Assembly (NCBI GenBank): GCA_024305105.1
Contig: JAMWZA010000010.1
Span: 1 to 64,000, forward strand
Length of the DNA: 64,000 nucleotides
Origin: Marinoscillum sp.
GTDB taxonomy: Bacteria > Bacteroidota > Bacteroidia > Cytophagales > Cyclobacteriaceae
Reading direction: 5' to 3'
The position numbers and the translations under genes are program-made. A model generated the notes under the pieces. It ran no database searches. It saw nothing but the letters and a program-made list of their open reading frames with translations, and was not told the origin of the DNA. Of this stretch, positions 1-7,759 are shown piece after piece (within the stretch, counting starts at the first letter, position 1; the number at the start of each line of letters is the position of its first letter).

Positions 1-269
1 CATGGAATAAGATTCAGGCAGATAGCTCGGCTATCTGGAGCAAAGTCAATACTGACTCTACTTCATTGTACAGCAAACTCGAAAGCGATTCGACCGATTT
101 GTATGACAAGCTGGATGCGGATTCTACTTCGCTCTACACCAAGCTGCAATCCGACTCTACCGACATCTGGGATGAGTTGAAAGCTGATTCACTTTACCTA
201 GATGATCGTATCCAAGCAATCATCGCCGATGATGACTCTACTGCTACATGGAATAAGATTCTGGCAGAT
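1..269 (+). repeat. 23-bp near-identical direct repeat, copies 1-23 and 247-269
   Basis: The two stretches differ at one base of 23 and both encode a W-N-K-I-x-A-D segment. The second copy follows the hendecad array, which suggests a larger (about 246 bp) duplicated unit made of a W-N-K-I segment plus hendecads. Confidence 0.85.
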
Positions 270-1010
270 TCTACTTTCTTAAAAGGATTGCTTGATGGAC
301 AAACCATCTCAGACATTCTATCAAATGGTCAGGACGCTCAATCCAACTCAATCAACAACCTCGACATTGTCGATGCAGACAGCATCGATACTAGAATACT
401 AAGTGCCGACACGATCGAAGTAGCTGATTATCTCAATGTAAATGGCCCAATTAACCTGGGTGATGATCCGACCGATGACATTACGATCAATGGTGAAATC
501 ATTGGAAGTGTGAGCTTTGAAGGAACAGGTGGCTTAGGTGGTGATGTAGTGGTACTGAACCCAGGCACTCCTACTAATGGCACATCCACCATAGCCATGC
601 CTAATCTTGCAGGCGGTAATGGAGTGATGGTAGTAGATAATGCTACCCAAACGCTATCAAACAAAACGATGGCCTCAGTTACCATTTCTCCAAATACAGA
701 ATCGCTTACGGCTGCTACAAACACGGTCACCGTTGGGTCAAGAACATTAATCAATATTACAGACTCAGATGCAGGATCGAACACTGACTTTACACTCTCA
801 GATGGAGTGAGTGACGGCCAGATGTTGATAATCATTTTTGTCAGTGGCCAGGATTCTGGTGGACAGCCATCTTTAAGACTTACCGATAATGATAACACCA
901 GACTGAACGGCGATTGGACACCAACATTTGGTGAATTAGGCTCAACTATTACGCTCATGTGGAACAATACTCTTGGAGACTGGGTAGAACTTAACAGATC
1001 CATCAACTAA
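3..1010 (+). CDS. Large hendecad-repeat surface protein, 3' end only
   Basis: The reading frame is open from the first bases of the window, so this is the C-terminal part of a longer protein; the first in-frame TTG (position 66) is just a leucine codon. The visible part begins with 11-residue repeats of the type DSTSLYSKLES (six in a row). It then has a Ser/Thr/Gly-rich stretch and a beta-rich C-terminal domain containing an LSNKT motif like those of tail-fibre-like proteins. No T9SS sorting signal is visible. The stop codon is directly followed by the ATG of a sorting-domain protein, so the two are probably co-transcribed. Hendecads usually form right-handed coiled coils, so a fibrous stalk with a terminal beta domain is my inference. 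The exact function is unknown. Confidence 0.8.
   Translation, partial: WNKIQADSSAIWSKVNTDSTSLYSKLESDSTDLYDKLDADSTSLYTKLQSDSTDIWDELKADSLYLDDRIQAIIADDDSTATWNKILADSTFLKGLLDGQTISDILSNGQDAQSNSINNLDIVDADSIDTRILSADTIEVADYLNVNGPINLGDDPTDDITINGEIIGSVSFEGTGGLGGDVVVLNPGTPTNGTSTIAMPNLAGGNGVMVVDNATQTLSNKTMASVTISPNTESLTAATNTVTVGSRTLINITDSDAGSNTDFTLSDGVSDGQMLIIIFVSGQDSGGQPSLRLTDNDNTRLNGDWTPTFGELGSTITLMWNNTLGDWVELNRSIN
21..218 (+). repeat. 33-bp tandem repeats encoding hendecads
   Basis: Asp codons recur at exactly 33-bp steps (21, 54, 87, 120, 153, 186), each beginning an 11-residue unit with pattern D-S-x-x-[LI]-[YW]-x-x-[LV]-x-x. The nucleotide sequence has diverged between copies, so the repeat is conserved mainly at protein level. 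Copies very likely continue to the left of the window. Confidence 0.9.
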
Positions 1011-1011
1011 A

Positions 1012-2304
1012 ATGAAACGACTGGTTTACATAGCGCTCGCAATGTTTGCCTGTTCGTCTCAGGCACAGGATCTTTTTGTCCAATCCGATGCTGAGTTAAC
1101 TATCGGATCTGGAGCCTACCTAACCTCTGGTACAGATGTAGTCAATGAAGGTCGGATAGACATACGTGGAAATGCTGGTATGCTCGGATTGGGTAACATG
1201 ATGAATTACGGTTTCTTTATTAACAATGGCTATTTAGAGCTTTTTAGAAATTGGGTCAATACCGGGACATTCAACACTTCTCAGGGAGAACTAATCTTTT
1301 CTGGCGGAGCAGATCAAGAGTTTGCTCATACATATCTACCGACCTCCCGACTCACAGTCAATAAAACTGGACGTATCCGAATGAGTGCTGATTCCATCAA
1401 GATTACAGACGAACTAAGTTTCACAGAAGGTGTACTCTCTATTACTGAGTCATCCAAACTAATTGTAGAAAGTGGAGCAAGTATAAGGCACCAAGCGGGT
1501 TCGGAAAGCTATTTCGATGGTTCTATCATTTCGAGAGGTACTGGCTATCGAATCTTCCCTGTTGGGGATAGCGGTTATTATGGCACTTTTGAGTTTCTGG
1601 AAATGACTGGAACCGGTCGTTCTACAGAAATAGAGGTGAGCATGGCTCATGAACCCGGGGTTGGTAAGCCTGGTGAAGATCTGGTAGGTGTCTCTGACAA
1701 CAACCGCTGGAAAATCCAGGTGAACAATGGCTCTATAGATCATGCCATTATTCAGATTGATTTTACTGAAGAAAATCTGGAGGAATTTGCCAATGAAAAC
1801 CCAATTAGACGAAAACATGACTCTCCAGTTCTGGCAGTAGCTGATTCGATTAACGGATTCTATCATTCCCTTGGAATAGAGTCCATTTTTGATACGGACT
1901 CCATCACCTTTGGTATTATTTCCAGTTCCGAATCCACTAGTGTATTACCAGGACAGTCTAAATACTTTGGAGTGGGGCTGGCCCCGACGATTGATCCAAA
2001 AGGCGAAATATATTTTCCAAATGTCTTTTCACCTGCAGCATCAGACGACCGCAATACAACCTACAAAGTGTTCGGAGAGCTCATATCCAATACACCTTTT
2101 CAAATCAAAATCTATAACCGATTTAGTACGCTGGTATATGACTCTAACACGTTCGAGGAAGCCAATACCGTTGGTTGGAATGGAGTAAACAAGACTGGTA
2201 AGGAAGAAGAAACTGGGGTCTTCTATGTGTTTGTGAAATATGCCTACACCTATGAGCCTGAGATTATTCATGAGTATTCAGGATCGATTCTGCTGCAAAG
2301 ATGA
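1012..2304 (+). CDS. Exported protein with type B (gliding-type) T9SS sorting domain
   Basis: A 430-residue protein with a clear N-terminal signal peptide (hydrophobic to about residue 18, ending S-Q-A-Q). The middle is beta-rich with no recognised enzyme motif. The last 95 residues fit the gliding-motility-associated C-terminal domain (CHU_C type): a start like G-E-I-Y-F-P-N-V-F-S-P, then F-x-I-K-I-Y-N-R-F, V-G-W-N-G, G-x-F-Y-V-F-V-K-Y. Such domains send cargo through the type IX secretion system, and type B cargo commonly sits next to a PorP/SprF gene, as here: the stop overlaps the next ATG by 4 bp. It is therefore probably a cell-surface or released protein handled by the downstream gene product. 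The cargo function is unknown. Confidence 0.85.
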   Translation: MKRLVYIALAMFACSSQAQDLFVQSDAELTIGSGAYLTSGTDVVNEGRIDIRGNAGMLGLGNMMNYGFFINNGYLELFRNWVNTGTFNTSQGELIFSGGADQEFAHTYLPTSRLTVNKTGRIRMSADSIKITDELSFTEGVLSITESSKLIVESGASIRHQAGSESYFDGSIISRGTGYRIFPVGDSGYYGTFEFLEMTGTGRSTEIEVSMAHEPGVGKPGEDLVGVSDNNRWKIQVNNGSIDHAIIQIDFTEENLEEFANENPIRRKHDSPVLAVADSINGFYHSLGIESIFDTDSITFGIISSSESTSVLPGQSKYFGVGLAPTIDPKGEIYFPNVFSPAASDDRNTTYKVFGELISNTPFQIKIYNRFSTLVYDSNTFEEANTVGWNGVNKTGKEEETGVFYVFVKYAYTYEPEIIHEYSGSILLQR

Positions 2305-3347
2305 AGTTATTAAGAACCATATCGCTCATTCTATTATTCATTGGCACACTTAAAGTGAATGCCCAGGAATTACAATTTTCGCAGTTCTTCTCTTCTTCTC
2401 TTTACCTCAACCCGGCATTTTCTGCGATTTATGTAGACCCTTCGCTTTTTGTGAATTATAGAAGGCCGCTTGATAATGGCATCATCTACAACGAGACAAG
2501 TCAGATCAGCATGTCCATGCCAGTACTAATCAACAAGGCAGAAAATCTTCCGCGAGGCGGTGTGGGAATAATGGCCTATAATAATCAATCTGGATATGAG
2601 GGCATCTTCAAAATATCAGGTGTTTTCCTCAATTATGCCCACAATTTTTCAATCGGTCGATTAAACACAGAGGTAATCGCTTTAGGAGTTCAGTTTGGCT
2701 ATGAAAACTATCGAGTAAATTTCAGCGACTTGCGATGGGGTAGCAGTTACAATCCGTACTATGGATACGATGATGCCATGGTCACTCCAGTAAGCGAATT
2801 TGATGACGAAACGAATCATCCCATCGTGAATGCTGGGATCATGTACTATTACAACAGGCAAAGAAACTTTACTCTTTATAACTACAGTGCCTTTTCCGGA
2901 TTTGCAATCACCAATCTAAATCGTCCGGATAAGACCTTTGTAAAAGACGGGAAAGCAAATGCTCCCATGCTTTTTAAATACCACGGAGGATTTGAGTTCA
3001 AAGTGAAAAAATTCAATATTTTACCAAACATACTCGCCCAGTATCAGTCAAATAACTACACTGCCGATGGAGGGATTTATGCCTGGTATACGTTTCAGGA
3101 AAACAGCTTTGGCACGGGCCAGGATTTCAAACTGGTAGCCGGAGCGTGGTACCGGCTCAGGGACTCTTTCATTTTTCTCGCTGGCTTTAACTACAATACC
3201 ATCAGTGTCAAAGCCAGCTATGATTTGAATAGCAACTTGTTTTATAACGATGAAGTGGCTTTCTCCAGAAATCACTTCGAGCTTTCCTTACAATATGTTA
3301 TCCGAAAAGATTCCAGGGTTAGGAAGATATCCAACCCACTATTCTAG
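2301..3347 (+). CDS. PorP/SprF-family type IX secretion outer-membrane protein
   Basis: A 348-residue protein with a signal peptide (about 21 residues, ending V-N-A-Q) and the family's opening L-Q-F-S-Q-F-F-S-S-S-L-Y-L-N-P-A-F. This opening is followed by alternating beta strands expected for an outer-membrane barrel. Length and first motif fit the PorP/SprF family, which in Bacteroidota pairs one-to-one with type B sorting-domain cargo. Its ATG overlaps the cargo gene's TGA (ATGA), which implies translational coupling. I infer that it anchors or helps export the upstream protein. Whether it belongs to the core secretion machinery or is one of many paralogues cannot be told from the sequence. 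Confidence 0.88.
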   Translation: MKLLRTISLILLFIGTLKVNAQELQFSQFFSSSLYLNPAFSAIYVDPSLFVNYRRPLDNGIIYNETSQISMSMPVLINKAENLPRGGVGIMAYNNQSGYEGIFKISGVFLNYAHNFSIGRLNTEVIALGVQFGYENYRVNFSDLRWGSSYNPYYGYDDAMVTPVSEFDDETNHPIVNAGIMYYYNRQRNFTLYNYSAFSGFAITNLNRPDKTFVKDGKANAPMLFKYHGGFEFKVKKFNILPNILAQYQSNNYTADGGIYAWYTFQENSFGTGQDFKLVAGAWYRLRDSFIFLAGFNYNTISVKASYDLNSNLFYNDEVAFSRNHFELSLQYVIRKDSRVRKISNPLF

Positions 3348-3351
3348 GGCC

Positions 3352-3431
3352 TGCTGAAAAACGCTTCTGGTAACGTAACTGCATGACTTTCATCGTAATG
3401 ATGTATTTTAAAAGTGTAATGTTTTTCAGCA
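3352..3431. repeat. Perfect 11-bp inverted repeat, 58-bp spacing
   Basis: Arms 3352-3362 and 3421-3431 are exact reverse complements (TGCTGAAAAAC / GTTTTTCAGCA). It lies just after the PorP/SprF stop in the convergent intergenic region. It could be a long-looped transcript end or a remnant of a small mobile repeat. Confidence 0.5.
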
Positions 3432-3474
3432 AGTACAAGGGTTTTAGCAGATATTCCCATTATTCCATCCGCCT

Positions 3475-3499
3475 GAAAATATCAGTGAACGATATTTTC
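3475..3499. terminator. Hairpin between convergent genes
   Basis: A 9-bp perfect stem (GAAAATATC / GATATTTTC) with a 7-base loop, placed just past the ends of both convergent genes. The stem is AT-rich and no clean T-run follows on either strand, so the terminator call is tentative. Confidence 0.4.
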
Positions 3500-3517
3500 A
3501 AACTAGCCCTATTCTAA

Positions 3518-6500
3518 TCAATTGCCCCGAATATAAATCTGTATTCTCTGACCAGGTTTAAGCTCAAGGCCTGTCAATCCATTCATTTCCATAATCAACT
3601 CTTCGGGTAAGTTGTACCTCTCTGCGATGGTGGTCACATTTTCTCCAGACTTGACTACATAAACATTCTCAGATAATGCTACCGATTGATTCAGCTCCAC
3701 CAACATATCCAAATTAGGTTTCACACCATCTGGATTGGGAATTCTAAGTGGCTTATACGCTTCAAGATTCGAATTCTGAAGACCGTTTAATTTCTGGAGA
3801 TTCTGTATCGGTACATGAAAGTTTTTGCTAATGCTATACATTGTTCCTTTCGGACGGACGAGGTACACTTTTACAGGCTGATAATCTATAGATTGATCAG
3901 ATTTTAACTGTATTTCTATCCTGCGGTTAAACTGACGTCCAAACGGATTATCATTGGCTGCAATCGGGCTGGATTGTCCCATAGCCAACCACTCCATGTC
4001 TTCCACCTTTATCCCTAATCCCTTAAGCATTTCCAGAGCCTGATCATTTCGCTTCTTACTGAGGTCAAGGTTATAGTCCTCATCACCTATGTTGTCAGCG
4101 TGTGATTTCAACTGTATGTAGACACGCTGCTTTTTGTAGGCTGAAGCAATTTCCTGTAATGTGATAAGTGCCTCGGGCCGCAGTTGATAAGAATCAAAAT
4201 CAAAATAGATATTTGTGTTAATTGAGTGCTGATACCGTCCTGACTCATACCCCTTTACTTTTAAGTCTTTAACAAAAAATGATGAACCGATACCCGAGCT
4301 AGAAGCGTTTGAACCATCTCCGGAAACAATTTTATATTCTCCTTTTGGGATGTCTTCAAATGCAAATTTCCCTTCTTTATTCGTGATGGTTTTAGCAACC
4401 GTTTTACCTTTATCATCTACTATTTCTACTGCAATATTAGCCTTCGGCTTGCCAGAGTCATTATCATATAGATTGCCATTGGCAGAAATGTAATTGTAGT
4501 CTGGATTTTCAAATTTGGCTACCTGGAAATTCACACCACTGGCAACATCGTCATTCCGCTCCACCAATACATTTTCGCTTAGTATTCGTTGATTTTCAAA
4601 TCGCTGCACTTTGAGTTTATTCAGCGATGAACGATCCTCCTCGCTCATAGCCATTCTAAACTTCGCATCCTCTGGTGTAATCCTGAATTTGTTTCCGTCC
4701 CGAACAAGTGCCTGACGAGCAACAAGCCGATTCCACTTTTGCTTTAGAGAAGGCGCCAGACCTGAGTAATATGAAAAGGCCTCATTGGTAATAGAAGCTT
4801 CCTGTGCACTTACAGGCGTACTACTCAGTGCAGCCACCAGCACTGATAAGTAGGTCTTTTCAGTCGCTCCAATAGACTTCAAAAATGCATCGTCCTGAGC
4901 CCTTATTTCAGGATTCCTATATTCTTCATTGAGATACTCCATGGCGATGATCCGGTCCACAGACTTTTGTTTTGATGAATCTAAATTGACATAGAACTGT
5001 ACATCCTCTTCAGAAATGGTGGTGATTTTTTGTTCCTCCTCTACTGTAGGGGCAATCTCGGCTGCTACTGACTCCTCTATTGGTGCTACCTCCTCCAGCG
5101 ATTCATTTTGTACCTGCTCCTTCTGTTGAGATTTTTCTGGTAGATCGTTTTTAACCTCAACTATTGGTTCAGATTCAGCTAAAATAGTTTCACTCCCAAG
5201 CTCCACACCATCGTCTTTGGACTGATTCGGAGGGTCATTTATGTCTGACTGATCAATGACGGCCTCTTCATTAATGCTTGTGGGCGATTCGTTTTTAACT
5301 ACTAATTCGGCAGTCATTTTCGGCGAAGTATACTTCGGTTTTTTAGGAGTCCAGATTGGAGCAGAAGCAATAACAAATCGCTCTATTCGCAGCTTATCTC
5401 CCTCCTCGTTAATGTTCCCTCCTTTGCTGATAAAACTGGAAACTTCGTCAGCACTGATTGACTTTACCTGTTCCTTCTGATCGGTACTCAAATTCAACTC
5501 TGCGAAATACATGTCTGCCTTGATCGTATTGTTTATCAATTTCGCCAGTATCCGGTTTAATCGTTCCTTCTGAGAGGAGCTGTACAGTTGATACACACTC
5601 AAATCTTTTGGGTCCAGGTTCACATTCAGATTATCCACATGAGAGACAATAAATGCCGAGGCAATGTTTCGCAATGACTGAAGGTGTTCTGTGGACATGT
5701 TCTGATAGAATATGCGGTCATCTTCCTTTAGCTGATACTTCGGATCATCTGACATGATCATCACCTTCTCCTTTACTGATTGATAAACTGAAGACTTCTT
5801 GTCATCATCTATCTGCTGCAAGTAATATGCGATAGTAGGACTCATGGCCAGTTTCTCTACTTCCGTTTTTGTTTCGAAGTAACTATATGCCAGCTGATCT
5901 ACCTTCTTTTGGTCACTCACAGCCAGACCTTGATACGTCCTTGGTTCGTACTTGATCTCTGCAGCCTGTTTGACTCTAGTTGCTAATAAATTATCCACAC
6001 GTTCCCGTTTTTCGATGGACATGGTATTATAAAACTTCCGTTCTTCATCACCCAGTGAAACACTCAAAGCAAGCTCATCTTCTTCGATGTACTTCATTAC
6101 CAAATTATCCATGTGATGCTTGTCCGAACTGGCAAGATCACGGTAGTAAAATTCATCTTCAATTCTTAGTGCCCGAATATCGTGTTCATCCAATTTTCGC
6201 ACTCTGGCATATATGATTCGATTGATACGTTCCTTATCATCCAGGCTCAAACTTTTGTATAATTCTGAAAGCTCATCGGTCATCATCAGGTTGACATCAA
6301 TGATCTTGGCCGCCAGCATGTTGGAAATGATTTCCTTGATCTCCTCCTCTTTATCTGAATCAAAGTCATAGTCATCCGAAAACAACGACTGACGACCTGC
6401 AATGGCTTCATCATTGGAAATTTCCGTGATGATTTCCTGTTCATTTCTAATCGCAAACTGATAGATATCCAACCGCCCGGCACCTCCTTCTCTGTTGGAA

Positions 6501-7759
6501 GAGAGGTAGCCTCTTGTCTTGGTTAGAAACATGAATACTTCGTCCCTGTTGGTATTGAACGGAGAACCCGGATTGAAGATCTCTGGATCTAAAAAGGTTA
6601 TCCCTTTTGCCATAAACACATCAAAACCGCCAAATCCTCTATGACCATCTGATGAGAAAAACAGCGCGTTTTGATTGGCATCATAAAAGGGAGAAATCTC
6701 AAAAAACGGTGTATTTATCTGGTTGCCGAGGTTTTCAGGAGTACTCCAATTGTCACCACCTGCATTTAGCGACATCCAAATATCATACTCGCCATATCCC
6801 CCTGGCCTGTTAGAGGCAAAGAAGAGTGTGTCACCAGTTGGAGTGACATTTGGGTGCCTGGAATCATAGCCAGCCATGTTTATAGACTCGCCCAACGCTA
6901 AAGGATCACTCCAACCGGACTTGGTTTTGGTGGTGACAAAAATGTGACAAATTGATCCCAGGTCATCGTTACAGTTGGTGTAGTAAAATCGTGTTCCATC
7001 TCTATTAAATGAACCCGATCCATCACCCCATTTGGTATTGATAACTTTTTCCAACTTATCTGAACCAGAATAAGGAGTCCAGCCATCCCCTTTTTTCTCA
7101 TACCTGTATATATCAGCAAAAGACTCGCCAAATCGATAATCAATTAGGTTTCCTCGCCCATTGGATCGTGAAGAAGTCAGACATAGGTATTCTTCATTTT
7201 CTCCATACGCGAATGCCGCAAAGTCCATGTACTCGGTATTGATATCATCACTGCACCGCTCAAATTCATGGTCTGGCTTTGGATTGGTTAGGTCATTGAG
7301 CGCCAGGAGACATCCTTCTTTTTCGATCTTGCCTTGTTTGTAATACCTTCGATAACGCTCATCTTCATGGAGTTTAATTTCCTTCATGTGATCCATAAAC
7401 TCCTCAAAGGCCTGCAAGGCGAGATTAAACTCTCCTTCATGCTTCAGCATTTCCGCATAGAAAAACTTAGCAAGTGGAAAACGACTATCAGCTTCCTTTG
7501 CCACACGCTCATAGTAATACAAGGCACTTTCATAATCAAATGTGAGTCGGTAACACTCGCCCATTTGGAACAACGCACCCAGATGGCCTGGCTCCTGATC
7601 CAGCACATCTTTGTAGTAGCGCATGGCCTTTATATACTGGTTGCTGGCAAACAGTTTGTCACCTTCCCTAAAGACTAGCGACTTGGGTAAATCCTGAGTC
7701 AACCCCAAAAGAGGCACACTCAACATTACGATCAAAAATATGGATGATTTAAAATTCAT
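3518..7759 (-). CDS. PorE-like TPR / beta-propeller / OmpA / LysM envelope protein
   Basis: I place the start at the ATG at 7759 (1413 residues, M-N-F-K-S-S...), because it opens with a signal peptide and overlaps the upstream stop as ATGA; a longer frame upstream would add a poor N-terminus. Domains in order: signal peptide; TPR-like helices about 24-145; PD40/WD40-like propeller blades about 170-445 (motifs such as F-F-A-S-N-R-P-G-G-Y-G and L-S-S-N-R-E-G-G); a long helical repeat region about 476-815 and 914-1055, split by a Glu-rich linker; a carboxypeptidase-regulatory-like domain about 1086-1145; an OmpA peptidoglycan-binding domain about 1178-1290 (Y-F-D-F-D-S-Y-Q-L, R-R-I-E-I); and two C-terminal LysM domains. 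The TPR-propeller-CRD-OmpA order is that of PorE of the type IX secretion system. The helical repeats and LysM pair are extra. It is probably periplasmic and linked to peptidoglycan. Confidence 0.85.
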   Translation of the reverse strand: MNFKSSIFLIVMLSVPLLGLTQDLPKSLVFREGDKLFASNQYIKAMRYYKDVLDQEPGHLGALFQMGECYRLTFDYESALYYYERVAKEADSRFPLAKFFYAEMLKHEGEFNLALQAFEEFMDHMKEIKLHEDERYRRYYKQGKIEKEGCLLALNDLTNPKPDHEFERCSDDINTEYMDFAAFAYGENEEYLCLTSSRSNGRGNLIDYRFGESFADIYRYEKKGDGWTPYSGSDKLEKVINTKWGDGSGSFNRDGTRFYYTNCNDDLGSICHIFVTTKTKSGWSDPLALGESINMAGYDSRHPNVTPTGDTLFFASNRPGGYGEYDIWMSLNAGGDNWSTPENLGNQINTPFFEISPFYDANQNALFFSSDGHRGFGGFDVFMAKGITFLDPEIFNPGSPFNTNRDEVFMFLTKTRGYLSSNREGGAGRLDIYQFAIRNEQEIITEISNDEAIAGRQSLFSDDYDFDSDKEEEIKEIISNMLAAKIIDVNLMMTDELSELYKSLSLDDKERINRIIYARVRKLDEHDIRALRIEDEFYYRDLASSDKHHMDNLVMKYIEEDELALSVSLGDEERKFYNTMSIEKRERVDNLLATRVKQAAEIKYEPRTYQGLAVSDQKKVDQLAYSYFETKTEVEKLAMSPTIAYYLQQIDDDKKSSVYQSVKEKVMIMSDDPKYQLKEDDRIFYQNMSTEHLQSLRNIASAFIVSHVDNLNVNLDPKDLSVYQLYSSSQKERLNRILAKLINNTIKADMYFAELNLSTDQKEQVKSISADEVSSFISKGGNINEEGDKLRIERFVIASAPIWTPKKPKYTSPKMTAELVVKNESPTSINEEAVIDQSDINDPPNQSKDDGVELGSETILAESEPIVEVKNDLPEKSQQKEQVQNESLEEVAPIEESVAAEIAPTVEEEQKITTISEEDVQFYVNLDSSKQKSVDRIIAMEYLNEEYRNPEIRAQDDAFLKSIGATEKTYLSVLVAALSSTPVSAQEASITNEAFSYYSGLAPSLKQKWNRLVARQALVRDGNKFRITPEDAKFRMAMSEEDRSSLNKLKVQRFENQRILSENVLVERNDDVASGVNFQVAKFENPDYNYISANGNLYDNDSGKPKANIAVEIVDDKGKTVAKTITNKEGKFAFEDIPKGEYKIVSGDGSNASSSGIGSSFFVKDLKVKGYESGRYQHSINTNIYFDFDSYQLRPEALITLQEIASAYKKQRVYIQLKSHADNIGDEDYNLDLSKKRNDQALEMLKGLGIKVEDMEWLAMGQSSPIAANDNPFGRQFNRRIEIQLKSDQSIDYQPVKVYLVRPKGTMYSISKNFHVPIQNLQKLNGLQNSNLEAYKPLRIPNPDGVKPNLDMLVELNQSVALSENVYVVKSGENVTTIAERYNLPEELIMEMNGLTGLELKPGQRIQIYIRGN

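Noticed and set aside
428-1006. 192-codon open frame antisense to the hendecad-repeat protein
   Set aside because: It lies wholly opposite a convincing coding frame with Ser/Thr-rich composition; the translated product looks like a mirror of low-complexity sequence and has no motifs.
1-1010. Prophage tail-fibre gene
   Set aside because: The LSNKT-type C-terminus recalls tail fibres, but no phage structural, lysis or integrase genes are nearby and the next genes are T9SS cargo and PorP/SprF.
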